DNA of 32,697 bases, from contig CACZMV010000028.1 of assembly GCA_902782305.1 (NCBI GenBank), positions 1-32,697 on the forward strand, written 5' to 3'. The translations under genes and the position numbers were made by a program. A model generated the notes under the pieces. It did no database searches. It saw only the letters and a program-made list of their open reading frames with translations, and was not told the origin of the DNA. This document shows positions 7,824 to 16,380 of this stretch, piece after piece. Origin of the DNA: an uncultured Prevotellaceae bacterium (GTDB lineage: Bacteria; Bacteroidota; Bacteroidia; Bacteroidales; Bacteroidaceae). The stretch's first letter is position 1, and each line of letters starts with the position of its first letter.

Positions 7824-8921
7824 TTATTTGATTCCTACAATCTTGGTGGGAGCCTGTTCGCGGTTACGCTTGTTGACAACAGTAACAACAGATTGGGCCA
7901 GGTTGATGAAGGCCAATCCTGTGGCAGTCTCGCTGCTAAGCGCTGCAGGTTCACCACGGTCGCCACTGTCGCAGATGCCTTGAACAAGTGGAATCTGTGC
8001 CAAAAGGGGTACGTTCATCTCCTCTGCAAGTTTCTTACAACCTTCCTTGCCAAAGATGTAGTATTTGTTCTCAGGCAGTTCGGCGGGTGTGAACCATGCC
8101 ATGTTCTCAATGAGTCCGAGAATGGGTACATTCACTTTTTCGTTGCGGTACATATCGATACCCTTGCGAGCATCTGCCAAGGCTACCTGCTGAGGGGTAG
8201 AAACAATGACAGCACCTGTGATGGCGAGGGTCTGCAGAAGGGTCAGATGAATGTCGGAAGTTCCTGGAGGAGTGTCGAGAATGAAATAGTCGAGCTCGCC
8301 CCAGTTGGCATCAGCAATGAGCTGTTTCAAGGCATTGGTAGCCATTCCACCTCGCCAAAGTGTAGCTGTTTCGGGAGATACGAAGAAACCAATGGAGAGC
8401 AACTTGACACCATAGGCCTCGACGGGTTCGATGAGTTGACGTCCGTCTACCTCAACAGCATAAGGACGGGCATCCTCCACGTTGAACATCTTGGGCATGG
8501 AAGGACCAAAGATATCGGTATCAAGCAGACCAACCTTGTAACCCAAGCGAGCAAGGGCGATGGCCAGATTGGCAGAAACAGTGCTCTTGCCCACGCCACC
8601 TTTGCCAGAGCTGACAGCGATAACATTCTTCACCTGAGGCAATAGTTTGCCAACCTCAGGACGGGGCTTGGACTTGAATTCGGTCTGGATTTCCACCTCC
8701 ACGTCCTGACCGCAATGATATTTGATGGCTGCCTCAGCAGCCTTGACAGTAGATTTGAGGAAAGGATCAGTGTCGCGAGGGAACTCGAGAACCACCGTCA
8801 CCTTATTGCCATTGATGGCGGGCTGATCAGCCACCATCTGGCTATCTACCAGATTCTTCTTCGTGCCAGCATACGTTACCGTAGCCAGCGCATCCATGAT
8901 GAGTTTAGGATATAATTGCAT
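7824..8921 (-). CDS. mrp: Mrp/ApbC-type P-loop iron-sulfur carrier ATPase, lacking the CxxC
   Basis: The 365-residue protein has an N-terminal MIP18/DUF59-like domain (about 1-90) and a deviant-Walker ATPase domain with SSGKGGVGKST (about 103-113), DTDIFGPSMPKMF, LDTPPGTSD and STPQQVALADARKG. Mrp/NBP35 proteins carry and transfer [4Fe-4S] clusters to apo-enzymes in the cytosol. The C-terminal segment that usually holds the CPxC cluster ligands reads MAWFTPAELPENKYYIFGKEG, with no cysteine pair. I recall that other Bacteroidetes Mrp proteins look alike here, so it is probably a lineage trait, but the cluster-binding mode is then unclear. The start lies 11 bases after the trmB stop, so it is co-transcribed with trmB. 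Confidence 0.93.
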   Translation of the reverse strand: MQLYPKLIMDALATVTYAGTKKNLVDSQMVADQPAINGNKVTVVLEFPRDTDPFLKSTVKAAEAAIKYHCGQDVEVEIQTEFKSKPRPEVGKLLPQVKNVIAVSSGKGGVGKSTVSANLAIALARLGYKVGLLDTDIFGPSMPKMFNVEDARPYAVEVDGRQLIEPVEAYGVKLLSIGFFVSPETATLWRGGMATNALKQLIADANWGELDYFILDTPPGTSDIHLTLLQTLAITGAVIVSTPQQVALADARKGIDMYRNEKVNVPILGLIENMAWFTPAELPENKYYIFGKEGCKKLAEEMNVPLLAQIPLVQGICDSGDRGEPAALSSETATGLAFINLAQSVVTVVNKRNREQAPTKIVGIK

Positions 8922-8932
8922 TCTTTTTACTT

Positions 8933-9709
8933 TTATTTTGCTTTGTCCTTACTGCTTCGCTTGTCGCGATGATAGGAACGATAGTCATCCAGTTCGATTT
9001 CTACATCAGGCTCAACAAGTTCTCCTTCGCGAGGGAGGCAGAACTTCATGTATTTGATGTTCAGGCCTCGGGCTATCCACATTGATTCATAATAGGTCTG
9101 GATAGAGGCTGCCTCTTGAATGTCAGCAGATGAATCGCTGACCTCAGGATGATAGAGATCGGTGGTTTTTACCAGCAAGGGCAGATGGTTCTTTTCTACA
9201 AGATAGGTTGTGTAGGTGAAGAGGAAGTTCGAGTCCGTCTTCAAATGAATGAAGCCACCATCCGATAAGAACTTACGATAGCGATTAAGAAACCATGTAG
9301 AGGTAAGGCGTTTGCGAGGATTCTTCATCTGCGGGTCGCTGAATGTCAACCAGATTTCCTGTACCTCATCAGGCGAGAAGAATCGCTCAATGACCTCGAT
9401 ATTGGTGCGCAGAAAGGCTACATTCTTCAAACCCTCTTGGAGAGCCTGTGTTGCTCCCGTCCACATGCGTGCTCCCTTGATGTCGACACCGATGAAGTTG
9501 ACATGAGGATATTTCTTGGCCAGTCCTACGGTATATTCTCCCTTGCCACAACCCAACTCCAATACGATAGGGTTGTTGTTTTTGAAATACTGCTCGCGCC
9601 AATGCCCTTGCATGTCAAAAGGAACATGTTCCACTACCGAATAAGGGTATTGGAACACGTTCTCATAAGTTTCCATGTCGGCGAATTTCGCCAGCTTGCC
9701 TTTTCCCAT
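8933..9709 (-). CDS. trmB: tRNA (guanine-N7-)-methyltransferase TrmB
   Basis: The 258-residue SAM-dependent enzyme makes m7G46 in the tRNA variable loop. It has the SAM-binding block [12 protein letters not shown] (about 49-60), the [13 protein letters not shown] block, and [15 protein letters not shown], the Bacteroidetes form of the catalytic PDPxxKxRHxKRR motif. The protein ends in a charged [11 protein letters not shown] tail. It lies directly upstream of mrp in the same direction and downstream of ilvE across a 107-base gap that holds an inverted repeat but no visible promoter box on the minus strand. Confidence 0.93.
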   Translation of the reverse strand: MGKGKLAKFADMETYENVFQYPYSVVEHVPFDMQGHWREQYFKNNNPIVLELGCGKGEYTVGLAKKYPHVNFIGVDIKGARMWTGATQALQEGLKNVAFLRTNIEVIERFFSPDEVQEIWLTFSDPQMKNPRKRLTSTWFLNRYRKFLSDGGFIHLKTDSNFLFTYTTYLVEKNHLPLLVKTTDLYHPEVSDSSADIQEAASIQTYYESMWIARGLNIKYMKFCLPREGELVEPDVEIELDDYRSYHRDKRSSKDKAK

Positions 9710-9724
9710 ATTATTGTTATGGAA

Positions 9725-9809
9725 AAGAAATTAAGGGAAATTGGGGGAAATTCTTTGCAATACTTTAGAAGTCATCGTTTAAATTATCCTTAATTTCCCA
9801 TAATTTCTT
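9725..9809. repeat. Inverted repeat in the ilvE to trmB spacer
   Basis: An 18-base arm at 9725-9742 and its complement at 9792-9809 match with one mismatch. The left arm also contains direct copies of GGGAAATT. The spacer lies between two minus-strand genes, so the arms could form a long hairpin in the ilvE-trmB transcript. There is no T run after it, so it is not a typical terminator. Confidence 0.75.
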
Positions 9810-9816
9810 TCTTATA

Positions 9817-10833
9817 TTAATCAATGACTACAGTTGTCCAACCGTGCTTGTCCTCGATTTCGCCATACTGGATGCCACGCAGGGTGTCGAAGAGCTTTTT
9901 CGACATGGGGCCTGGCTTGTCGCCAAACGAGTAGCGCTTGCCAGTGTCAAGGTCGTCGATATAAGAGATAGGTGAGATAACAGCTGCTGTTCCGCAAGCA
10001 CCTGCCTCCTCGAAGGTCTCGAGTTCCTCCTCAGGAATAGGACGACGCTCTACCTTCATACCCAGATCCTCGGCTACCTGCATCAATGACTTGTTGGTGA
10101 TAGAGGGCAGAATAGAGGTTGACTTTGGTGTGATATAGGTGTTGTTCTTAATACCGAAGAAGTTGGCAGCACCACATTCATCCATGTATTTCTTCTCCTT
10201 AGCATCGAGATAGAACTCGCAGGCATAGCCCTTCTCGTGAGCCAGATTGTTGGCAAAGAGCGAAGCGGCATAGTTGCCACCTACCTTATATTTACCTGTG
10301 CCAAGAGGTGCAGAACGGTCGTAGTCGCGAATGATTACGTATGGATTAGCAGCAAAGCCACCCTTGAAGTATGGACCTACAGGTGTCACGAAAATCAGGA
10401 AACAATACTCCTTGGCAGGATGAACACCTACCTGAGCACTGGTACCGATAAGCAGTGGACGGATGTACAGGGTTGCACCACTCTCATAGGTGGGAATCCA
10501 CTCCTGGTTCAGGCGAACTACCTTCTTCACCATCTCAGTGAACAGTTCTGTAGATACTTCGGGCATCATGATGCCACGACAGGTGGACTGCAGACGAGCA
10601 GCATTCTCGTCAACACGGAAGATGCGCACCTTGCCATCTTTGCAACGATAGGCCTTCAGACCTTCGAAGGCTTCCTGACCATAATGCAGACAGGTTGCAG
10701 CCATGTGCAGATTCAAATACTCGTCAGAGCAAACTTCAATTTCACCCCACTTGCCGTCACGATAGTAACAGCGTACGTTGTAGTCGGTTTTCATGTAACC
10801 GAATGACAGGTTTCCCCAGTCTAAGTTCTTCAT
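9817..10833 (-). CDS. ilvE: Branched-chain amino acid aminotransferase
   Basis: The 338-residue fold-type IV PLP enzyme interconverts leucine, isoleucine and valine with their 2-oxo acids. It shows CLHYGQEAFEGLKAYR (about 48-63), IRPLLIGTS, GTGKYKVGGNYAAS with the PLP lysine expected at K183, MDECGAANFFG, and the GACGTAAVISP cofactor-phosphate block. Length and motifs are those of the IlvE group II type. It has its own full promoter about 40 bases upstream and is likely the first gene of ilvE-trmB-mrp. Confidence 0.95.
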   Translation of the reverse strand: MKNLDWGNLSFGYMKTDYNVRCYYRDGKWGEIEVCSDEYLNLHMAATCLHYGQEAFEGLKAYRCKDGKVRIFRVDENAARLQSTCRGIMMPEVSTELFTEMVKKVVRLNQEWIPTYESGATLYIRPLLIGTSAQVGVHPAKEYCFLIFVTPVGPYFKGGFAANPYVIIRDYDRSAPLGTGKYKVGGNYAASLFANNLAHEKGYACEFYLDAKEKKYMDECGAANFFGIKNNTYITPKSTSILPSITNKSLMQVAEDLGMKVERRPIPEEELETFEEAGACGTAAVISPISYIDDLDTGKRYSFGDKPGPMSKKLFDTLRGIQYGEIEDKHGWTTVVID

Positions 10834-10873
10834 AATGCTTATGTTTTTATGTCCTTTGTTCTCTTTTCCGCGA

Positions 10874-10904
10874 CAAAAGTAATCAAAATCTTGCGTTTAA
10901 GCAA
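10874..10904 (-). promoter_or_regulatory. Promoter of ilvE
   Basis: On the minus strand TACTTTTG (10881-10874) is a -7 box and TTG (10904-10902) lies 20 bp upstream. The ATG of ilvE at 10833 leaves a leader of about 35 bases. Confidence 0.75.
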
Positions 10905-10957
10905 TTATTTCGCTGAAAAAATGCCAAAATGTAGAATTAAAAGGTTCAAAGTTCCAG

Positions 10958-11152
10958 TCACTCACCTTTGGTTTCCTCTTCTAAGAGCTCGGCTTCTGTC
11001 TTCGTGAGTTTGTCACGACAGAACTTGATAAGTCGTTGTGCGGTTTTCAACTGCGCAGCGATTTCGTCTATATCCAACTCGTTCGATTCCATCTTACGGA
11101 CAATGGCTTCCAACTGAGCCATCGCCTCCTCATATTTCATTGTCTCATTCAT
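10958..11152 (-). CDS. xseB: Exodeoxyribonuclease VII small subunit
   Basis: The 64-residue protein is almost all helix: KYEEAMAQLEAIVRKMESNELDIDEI followed by a second amphipathic helix, the standard XseB pattern (key residues E8, L14, I17, V18, L25, L40). It joins XseA to form the enzyme that degrades single-stranded DNA into oligonucleotides. Its ATG overlaps the xseA stop by four bases, so translation is probably coupled and in the usual A-then-B order. Confidence 0.92.
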   Translation of the reverse strand: MNETMKYEEAMAQLEAIVRKMESNELDIDEIAAQLKTAQRLIKFCRDKLTKTEAELLEEETKGE

Positions 11153-12315
11153 TGTACAGTTGATTTAATGATACCTTTTTCTACTCTTGTCTCAATCTCA
11201 TCACCCGCTTTCAATTGCTTAGGGTCACGTACAGCCCGTCCGTTATGGAGTGTGATGCTGAACCCTTTTTGGAGTTGCAGTTGTGGGTCGTGACTCTGCA
11301 ATTTCAGTTCAATCAGTTCTATCTGATGTCTGGCATTGGTCAATGTGCGCTGGGCCAAGACGGGAATGAGCGTCTGAAGACTGTCAAGTCGTGCCTTTTG
11401 GGTTGCAAACCGTTGGCTTATAGCCATCGTGATACGCTGCTGGGCCTCGTTAATCCTTTCCAGAACCTGTCTGAGATTGTCAATCAGCAAGGCTGCAGCA
11501 GCTGTTGGTGTCTTTACCCGTGTATTTGCCACCATGTCGAGAATACTCTCGTCGCGATCATGACCAATACCAGTAATGATAGGTATGGGGAATTGTGCCA
11601 CATTCTCTGCCAATGCTAACGTGTCGAAACCACTAAGGTCGGAAGTGGCACCACCACCACGGATGATGACTACCACATCGAAATCACGGATGCAATCGTA
11701 TATGCTGTTTAAGGCTGCAACGACAGATGATTCAACCTGTTCGCCCTGCATGATGGCAGGAAACAAGGTGACTTCGAACTTGAAACCATATTCATTATCC
11801 TCCAGTTGTCTACAGAAGTCACCATAGCCTGCTGCTCCTTCTGCTGAGATGACAGCAATACGTTTGGCAAAGCGCGGAATGCATAGTTCACGCTGAAGGT
11901 CGAAAACACCCTCTTCCTTCAGTTGGCGAATGATCTCCTGGCGTTTGCGGGCCATATCGCCCAACGTATAGGTGGGGTCAATGTCCGTGACAATCCATGA
12001 GAAGCCATAAGCCTCGTGAAACTGGGCATAAACTTTCAGGAGCACTTTCATTCCCGTTCGCAGGGGTTGACCTGTCGTTCGCTCAAAATAAGGTTGTAGC
12101 ATCAGCCATGTCTGGCGCCAGCATTTGGCTGAGGCTTTGGCTACAGGCGTATTGGTGGTGTCCTCCTTCTCTATCAGTTCCAAATAACAATGTCCTCCCC
12201 GCTCACGACATTCTGCCAATTCGGCCTCCACCCAATATTCATCAGGCAGTTGCATCTCAATGGCATCTTTCACCATCAGATTCAGTTGGCGGAGAGTGAG
12301 TTTGCTATCTTGCAT
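11149..12315 (-). CDS. xseA: Exodeoxyribonuclease VII large subunit
   Basis: The 388-residue catalytic subunit starts with the OB-fold domain (LTLRQLNLMVKDAIEMQLPDEYWVEAEL and GHCYLELIEK), followed by the nuclease domain with KRIAVISAEGAAGYGDF, VVVIRGGGATSDLSGFDTLALAENVAQFPIPIITGIGHDRDESILDMVA and TPTAAAALL (key residues G-A-A-G-Y-D, RGGG, GIGHDRDE). A coiled-coil region and a KGFSITLHNGR end follow. The frame is open to 12372, but upstream codons lie in the end of the subtilase gene; MQDSKLT at 12315 best fits the family, and 12321 is also possible. Start overlaps the subtilase stop by 11 bases, so the two are co-transcribed. Confidence 0.93.
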   Translation of the reverse strand: MQDSKLTLRQLNLMVKDAIEMQLPDEYWVEAELAECRERGGHCYLELIEKEDTTNTPVAKASAKCWRQTWLMLQPYFERTTGQPLRTGMKVLLKVYAQFHEAYGFSWIVTDIDPTYTLGDMARKRQEIIRQLKEEGVFDLQRELCIPRFAKRIAVISAEGAAGYGDFCRQLEDNEYGFKFEVTLFPAIMQGEQVESSVVAALNSIYDCIRDFDVVVIIRGGGATSDLSGFDTLALAENVAQFPIPIITGIGHDRDESILDMVANTRVKTPTAAAALLIDNLRQVLERINEAQQRITMAISQRFATQKARLDSLQTLIPVLAQRTLTNARHQIELIELKLQSHDPQLQLQKGFSITLHNGRAVRDPKQLKAGDEIETRVEKGIIKSTVQ

Positions 12316-13735
12316 TGGCATTTGCTTTTCCCAGCATATAGGCACGCCAGAATTTTGGAATGCCATAACCATAGATGTTGTCGGGATGTTCGTAGTTGTT
12401 GCTTGAGATACGAATCAACTCGATGATTTCCTTCGCAGTCTTTTCTGGCAGAGCTTCCCAAAGACAAGCTGCCAGTCCGCAGACAATAGGGGCAGCAAAG
12501 GAGGTTCCCATGTCTTGCATGATGTTTCCGCGCCCATTAACCAAGAAGGCTGGTGCTCCTACAGCTACGACATCCGGTTTTACCCTTCCGTCTTGTGAAG
12601 GACCGATAGAACTGAATGGGGCAATACGATAGGGCGCATCAGGTGTTACAGCACCTACCGTCAGTATGTTTTCTGCATCAGCAGGAACGGTAATCTTCTT
12701 CCAGGGACCCATACCAGAATTTCCTGCGGAATTGATAAGAATGATACCTTTGTTTACCAACATAGAGGCTGCTTGTGAGATGAAAGCCGTATGACCGTTG
12801 AGGTGCCACAAAGGATGACTCATGGAGGCGTGGTCATATTCATTATAGCCCAGTGAAGAGTTAATCAGGTCGCACCCCACAGAGTCCGCAAACTCTGCAG
12901 CCATCACCCAATAGTCTTCCTCTACCTCTTGCTCTGTCTGCTGGTCTTCCGAGCGTAAGAGCCAGTAGGCACTCTTGGGAGCCGAACCGACATAATAGAA
13001 AGGTTCGTTAAGTGCCATCGCAGAAAGCACTTTTGTTCCATGATCGGTTTCTGCAAAGACAGAAGGTGATGGAGGACATACGAAGTCTTTAAAGCCACGG
13101 ATGTCTGTACGCTGGAAAGCCGGAATACGGTCTACATTACGGAAACCTCCGTCAATGATGGCAATCATCATACCTGCTCCTTTCATATCAATGTCATGCA
13201 ACCGTTGTCCTTGCAAAAGACGAATTTGTTCATGACTGCGACCATATTTTCTGGTAGGTATGTGGTCGTGCTCATCAAATCGGTCGAGATGCTTTACCCG
13301 TTCGGCAGTCTGTGTGATGGAGTCAGGCGAGAGCCACACCTGTTTGCGCTTTGTGACAAAAGGCAACTGGTCAAGGGTGTGCAGTTGGGTAGTGTCCTTT
13401 ACCCTGACAAGGAGCGTGTTCTGCCATCGACTTTGTCCAATAACACTAACTCCTTCAGCCTTTTCTATCTGTCGGATATATCGTGGACTGACAGGCAGGT
13501 CTGTAGAGTCGAGTTCTAGATGCTGACGCTTGCGACGAGCCAGGGAACGATGGGAAAGGAAACGGGAGGGATGAGCCAAGGAATAAGGAGATTCCTTCTT
13601 GTCGGAAAGATAGATGCGATAGATATAGTTTACCCCATGCTTATACTTCTGCCGCTGAGACCCATCGGGCTTCGTGGCAGACGATGATACTGTCGCTAAA
13701 AACAGACAGAAAAGCATGCAGATTTGTCGTAACAT
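12305..13735 (-). CDS. Secreted subtilisin-like serine protease (S8 family)
   Basis: The 476-residue protein has a signal peptide (about 1-20, cleavage near SSSA), a prodomain-like region (20-180) and an S8 catalytic domain. The triad is D195 in IAIIDGGFRN, H232 in TDHGTKVLS and S412 in GTSFAAPIVCG; the oxyanion asparagine is N339 in NSAGNSG. INSSLGYNEYD is the substrate-binding strand. It probably acts in the periplasm or outside the cell. No type IX secretion C-terminal domain is seen. It is odd in leading a transcript into xseA-xseB, a cytosolic nuclease pair; the link may be only positional. Substrate is unknown. Confidence 0.93.
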   Translation of the reverse strand: MLRQICMLFCLFLATVSSSATKPDGSQRQKYKHGVNYIYRIYLSDKKESPYSLAHPSRFLSHRSLARRKRQHLELDSTDLPVSPRYIRQIEKAEGVSVIGQSRWQNTLLVRVKDTTQLHTLDQLPFVTKRKQVWLSPDSITQTAERVKHLDRFDEHDHIPTRKYGRSHEQIRLLQGQRLHDIDMKGAGMMIAIIDGGFRNVDRIPAFQRTDIRGFKDFVCPPSPSVFAETDHGTKVLSAMALNEPFYYVGSAPKSAYWLLRSEDQQTEQEVEEDYWVMAAEFADSVGCDLINSSLGYNEYDHASMSHPLWHLNGHTAFISQAASMLVNKGIILINSAGNSGMGPWKKITVPADAENILTVGAVTPDAPYRIAPFSSIGPSQDGRVKPDVVAVGAPAFLVNGRGNIMQDMGTSFAAPIVCGLAACLWEALPEKTAKEIIELIRISSNNYEHPDNIYGYGIPKFWRAYMLGKANANAR

Positions 13736-13761
13736 CTCTTATTCTCTTAGCTATCAGGCTA

Positions 13762-13769
13762 CAAAGGTA
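13762..13769 (-). promoter_or_regulatory. -7 box for the subtilase-xseAB transcript
   Basis: Minus-strand TACCTTTG (13769-13762) fits TAnnTTTG and lies 26 bases before the subtilase ATG. A -33 TTG was not found at the expected distance. Confidence 0.6.
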
Positions 13770-13813
13770 TATAATTTTCTGCTAATATCTATCATAATAA
13801 AGCCTAAAAGATT

Positions 13814-13844
13814 TGGCAGTTCAAGCAATAAGCAGTAATTTTGC
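13814..13844 (+). promoter_or_regulatory. Promoter of the MATE-to-acyltransferase operon
   Basis: TTG (13814-13816), a 20-bp spacer and TAATTTTG (13837-13844) form a full -33/-7 pair. The ATG of the MATE gene follows at 13862, giving a leader of roughly 10 bases. Confidence 0.72.
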
Positions 13845-13861
13845 ACATTATTTAATATAAG

Positions 13862-15214
13862 ATGGATAATAAACAAGCTGCTCTTGAACTGGGAACGAAG
13901 CCCGTAGGACAGTTGCTGTGGCAATATGCCCTGCCTGCTATCGTGGCTATGTCGGCCTCCAGTCTTTATAACATCATCGATCGTGCGATGATTGGACAAA
14001 TTGTGGGTCCAGAGGCTATTGCGGGTCTCGGTATCACATTCCCCTTTATGAACTTAAGTGCTGCCTTTGGTGCAGCGGTCGGTATAGGTTCTTCTGCATG
14101 TATTAGTGTGAAGCTAGGACAAAAAGACTATCAGACAGCAGGTCACTTGCTGGGTAATACCATTACGCTGAACCTGATTATCGGTCTTTCGTTCATGCTG
14201 ATTTGTCTGTTGTTTCTGGATCCTATCCTGCTCTTCTTTGGTGCCAGCGATGTCACATTGCCTTATGCCCGTTCGTTTATGACGATTATCTTGTTGGGTA
14301 ATGTGATAACCCATATGTATTTTGGTTTGAATGCTGTTTTGCGAGCAGCAGGCAAACCCAAGCACGCCATGTATTCCGTGCTGTTTACGGTGGCAATGAA
14401 TATTGTACTGGTCATCCTGTTTGTATGGTGGTTCCGTTGGGGCATCCAAGGTGCTGCGTTGGCTACAGTGACCTCGCAAACAATGGCGATGTGCTGGCAA
14501 ATCAAACTCTTCTCAAACAAGAACGAGATTCTACATCTGAAGCGTGGTATCTACAAACTTAAGAAACAGTTGGTTACCAATATCGTAGCCATTGGCATAT
14601 CGCCTTTTCTGATGAACGTGACCAGCTGTGTCATCGTTATCTTTATGAACAATCAGTTTGTGCACTATGGTGGCGATATGGCCGTAGGTGCCTATTCTAT
14701 AGCCAACTCCGTGGTGATGATGTTCTTCATGTTTGTGATGGGTGTGTGCCAGGGCATGCAACCTATTGTGGGCTATAACTATGGAGCTGAGAAGTACGAC
14801 CGCATGCTGCGCTGTCTGTTCTTGGCTATCGGCTGTGCTACAGCCATTCTGTTGGTAGGCTGGGGACTCTCAATGCTGTTCCCACGTCAGATTGCCCGTA
14901 TCTTCACCACCGATGCCACATTGATAGACTTGGCAGCACGAGGCATCCGACTGGATATGCTGGTATTCTTCGTGGTGGGTTCGCAGGCTACCATCACCCA
15001 CTTCTTCCAGAGCATTGGAAAAGTTAAGGTGTCGATATTCCTGTCGCTGTCGCGTCAGCTGTTCTTGCTGTTGCCTATGGCCTACGTGTTCCCCTTGTTC
15101 TGGGAATTGGATGGCGTGTGGTACTCGATGCCAGCCAGCGACTTCCTCTCGTTTGCTATGACGATACCGATGCTGATGTGGTATATGAAGAAGTTTAAAG
15201 CAAGTGAAAAGTGA
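13862..15214 (+). CDS. MATE family efflux transporter
   Basis: The 450-residue integral membrane protein has about 12 hydrophobic segments in two homologous halves. Typical MATE features are QYALPAIVAMSASSLYNIIDRAMIGQ at the N-terminus (key residues P, S, I-D-R, IG), GLGITFPF, the GLNAVLRAAGKPK loop after the fourth helix, and QGMQPIVGYNYGAEKYDR in the second half. MATE proteins export drugs, flavins or metabolites in exchange for Na+ or H+. The substrate cannot be told from sequence. It is the first gene of a seven-gene co-directional run and is followed by the kinase gene after 15 bases. Confidence 0.92.
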   Translation: MDNKQAALELGTKPVGQLLWQYALPAIVAMSASSLYNIIDRAMIGQIVGPEAIAGLGITFPFMNLSAAFGAAVGIGSSACISVKLGQKDYQTAGHLLGNTITLNLIIGLSFMLICLLFLDPILLFFGASDVTLPYARSFMTIILLGNVITHMYFGLNAVLRAAGKPKHAMYSVLFTVAMNIVLVILFVWWFRWGIQGAALATVTSQTMAMCWQIKLFSNKNEILHLKRGIYKLKKQLVTNIVAIGISPFLMNVTSCVIVIFMNNQFVHYGGDMAVGAYSIANSVVMMFFMFVMGVCQGMQPIVGYNYGAEKYDRMLRCLFLAIGCATAILLVGWGLSMLFPRQIARIFTTDATLIDLAARGIRLDMLVFFVVGSQATITHFFQSIGKVKVSIFLSLSRQLFLLLPMAYVFPLFWELDGVWYSMPASDFLSFAMTIPMLMWYMKKFKASEK

Positions 15215-15229
15215 TTAACCTAAAGAGTT

Positions 15230-15847
15230 ATGAAACATATAATTATTAATGTAGGCAGACAGGTTGGTGCTGGCGGACAAGAGATCGGAAGGATGCTGGC
15301 AAAGGATTTTGAGGCGCAGTACTATGATAGGGAACTGCTGAATCTGGCTGCTAAGGAGAGTGGTTTTTCAGAGAAGTTCTTCAAGCAGAACGACGAGAAG
15401 AAAGGCTTTTTGCGTGGATTGTTTAATGTTCAGGCTCCACACATCATAGGTGGCAGTCTGTATGGCTCTAACTTCTCGCAAGAGGGTTTGTTCCAGTTTC
15501 AGAGCGATGCCATTCGCAAGGCTGCCAGTGAGGGTAGTTGTGTCTTCCTGGGACGTTGTGCCGACTATATACTGAGGGATTTCGAGAATGTGGTCAATGT
15601 GTTTATCACAGCTTCGATGGACTTCCGTGTAGATGTCGTATCGAAAGTCAAGCAGTTGGATGCTGAGCATGCCCGCAAGTTGATAGAGCATGTGGAGAGT
15701 CGTAGGGCACAATACTACAACTACTATACAGGTAAGAGGTGGGGAGCTGCTGAGAGCTACGACCTTTGTATAGATGCCAGCATATTGGGCCTGGAAGAAA
15801 CAGAAAAGCTTATTGCTGACTATATCCGCAAACGTTTTGGACTATGA
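15230..15847 (+). CDS. Cytidylate kinase-like family protein
   Basis: The 205-residue protein has an N-terminal P-loop variant GRQVGAGGQEIG (9-20), followed by YYDRELL, SDAIRKAASEGSCVFLGRCADYIL and VFITASMDFRV, the layout of the Cytidylate_kin2 family. Those proteins resemble CMP kinases but lack a proven shared substrate. A helical segment near RRAQYYNYYTGKRWG resembles the LID region, and DLCIDAS the following strand. The last four bases overlap the next gene's start (ATGA), pointing to coupled translation. It is not the canonical cmk. Confidence 0.87.
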   Translation: MKHIIINVGRQVGAGGQEIGRMLAKDFEAQYYDRELLNLAAKESGFSEKFFKQNDEKKGFLRGLFNVQAPHIIGGSLYGSNFSQEGLFQFQSDAIRKAASEGSCVFLGRCADYILRDFENVVNVFITASMDFRVDVVSKVKQLDAEHARKLIEHVESRRAQYYNYYTGKRWGAAESYDLCIDASILGLEETEKLIADYIRKRFGL

Positions 15848-16341
15848 AGAAGATAGGCATCATCAGCGATACGCATAGCTATTGGGACGATAAGTACCTG
15901 CACTACTTCGAACCTTGCGACGAGATATGGCATGCTGGCGATATCGGTTCTACTGAGGTGGCTGATCGCTTGGCAGAGTTTCGTACGTTGCGGGCAGTCT
16001 GTGGCAATTGCGATGGAGGCGACCTTCGTCTGATGTACCCAGAAGTGTTACGTTGGAAGTGCGAGGATGTTGAGGTGCTGATGAAGCATATCGGAGGCTA
16101 TCCAGGCAATTACGACTACAGTGTTCGTGGACAGCTTTATGCCAATCCTCCCCAGCTCTTCATTGCTGGTCACTCTCATATCTTGAAGGTGAAGTTCGAT
16201 AAGACACTGAATATGTTGCACATCAACCCAGGAGCTGCAGGCTTGCAGGGTTGGCATAAGGAGCGCACGCTGATTCGCCTTACTATCGAGGGCAATAAGT
16301 TCAGCGATTGCGAAGTGATTACCCTTGGAGGTAAACTGTAA
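15844..16341 (+). CDS. YfcE/MJ0936-type metallophosphoesterase
   Basis: The 165-residue protein is a small calcineurin-fold phosphodiesterase. Metal ligands are visible: D9 and H11 in SDTHS, D33 in HAGDIG, N55 in GNCD, H82 in KHIGGYPGNY, and H110/H112 in AGHSH. Length is normal. Members cleave artificial phosphodiesters and their natural substrates are mostly unknown. The start codon overlaps the kinase-like gene, so both proteins are likely made together. A repeat-filled spacer of 39 bases separates it from rmlB. Confidence 0.9.
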   Translation: MKKIGIISDTHSYWDDKYLHYFEPCDEIWHAGDIGSTEVADRLAEFRTLRAVCGNCDGGDLRLMYPEVLRWKCEDVEVLMKHIGGYPGNYDYSVRGQLYANPPQLFIAGHSHILKVKFDKTLNMLHINPGAAGLQGWHKERTLIRLTIEGNKFSDCEVITLGGKL

Positions 16342-16380
16342 ATAGGAAAATAAATTGTAAATAGTCAAATTGTAAATTAT
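16342..16380 (+). repeat. AT-rich repeat in the phosphoesterase to rmlB spacer
   Basis: The spacer is made of TAAATTG, TAAATAG, TCAAATTG and TAAATTAT, followed directly by ATG 16381. The core matches the spacers at 1111-1164 and, in the opposite sense relative to transcription, 24709-24742. No promoter box was found in it. Confidence 0.8.

Noticed and set aside
7812-8645. Plus-strand 277-codon frame opposite mrp
   Set aside because: It starts inside the bidirectional terminator region and mirrors the conserved Mrp coding sequence; its translation is compositionally odd.
9725-9809. Intrinsic terminator between ilvE and trmB
   Set aside because: The stem is AT-rich with a loop of about 50 bases and no T run after it, so termination is doubtful.
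15230-15847. Canonical cytidylate kinase cmk
   Set aside because: The P-loop variant GRQVGAGGQEIG and the rest fit the Cytidylate_kin2-like family, which is distinct from Cmk.
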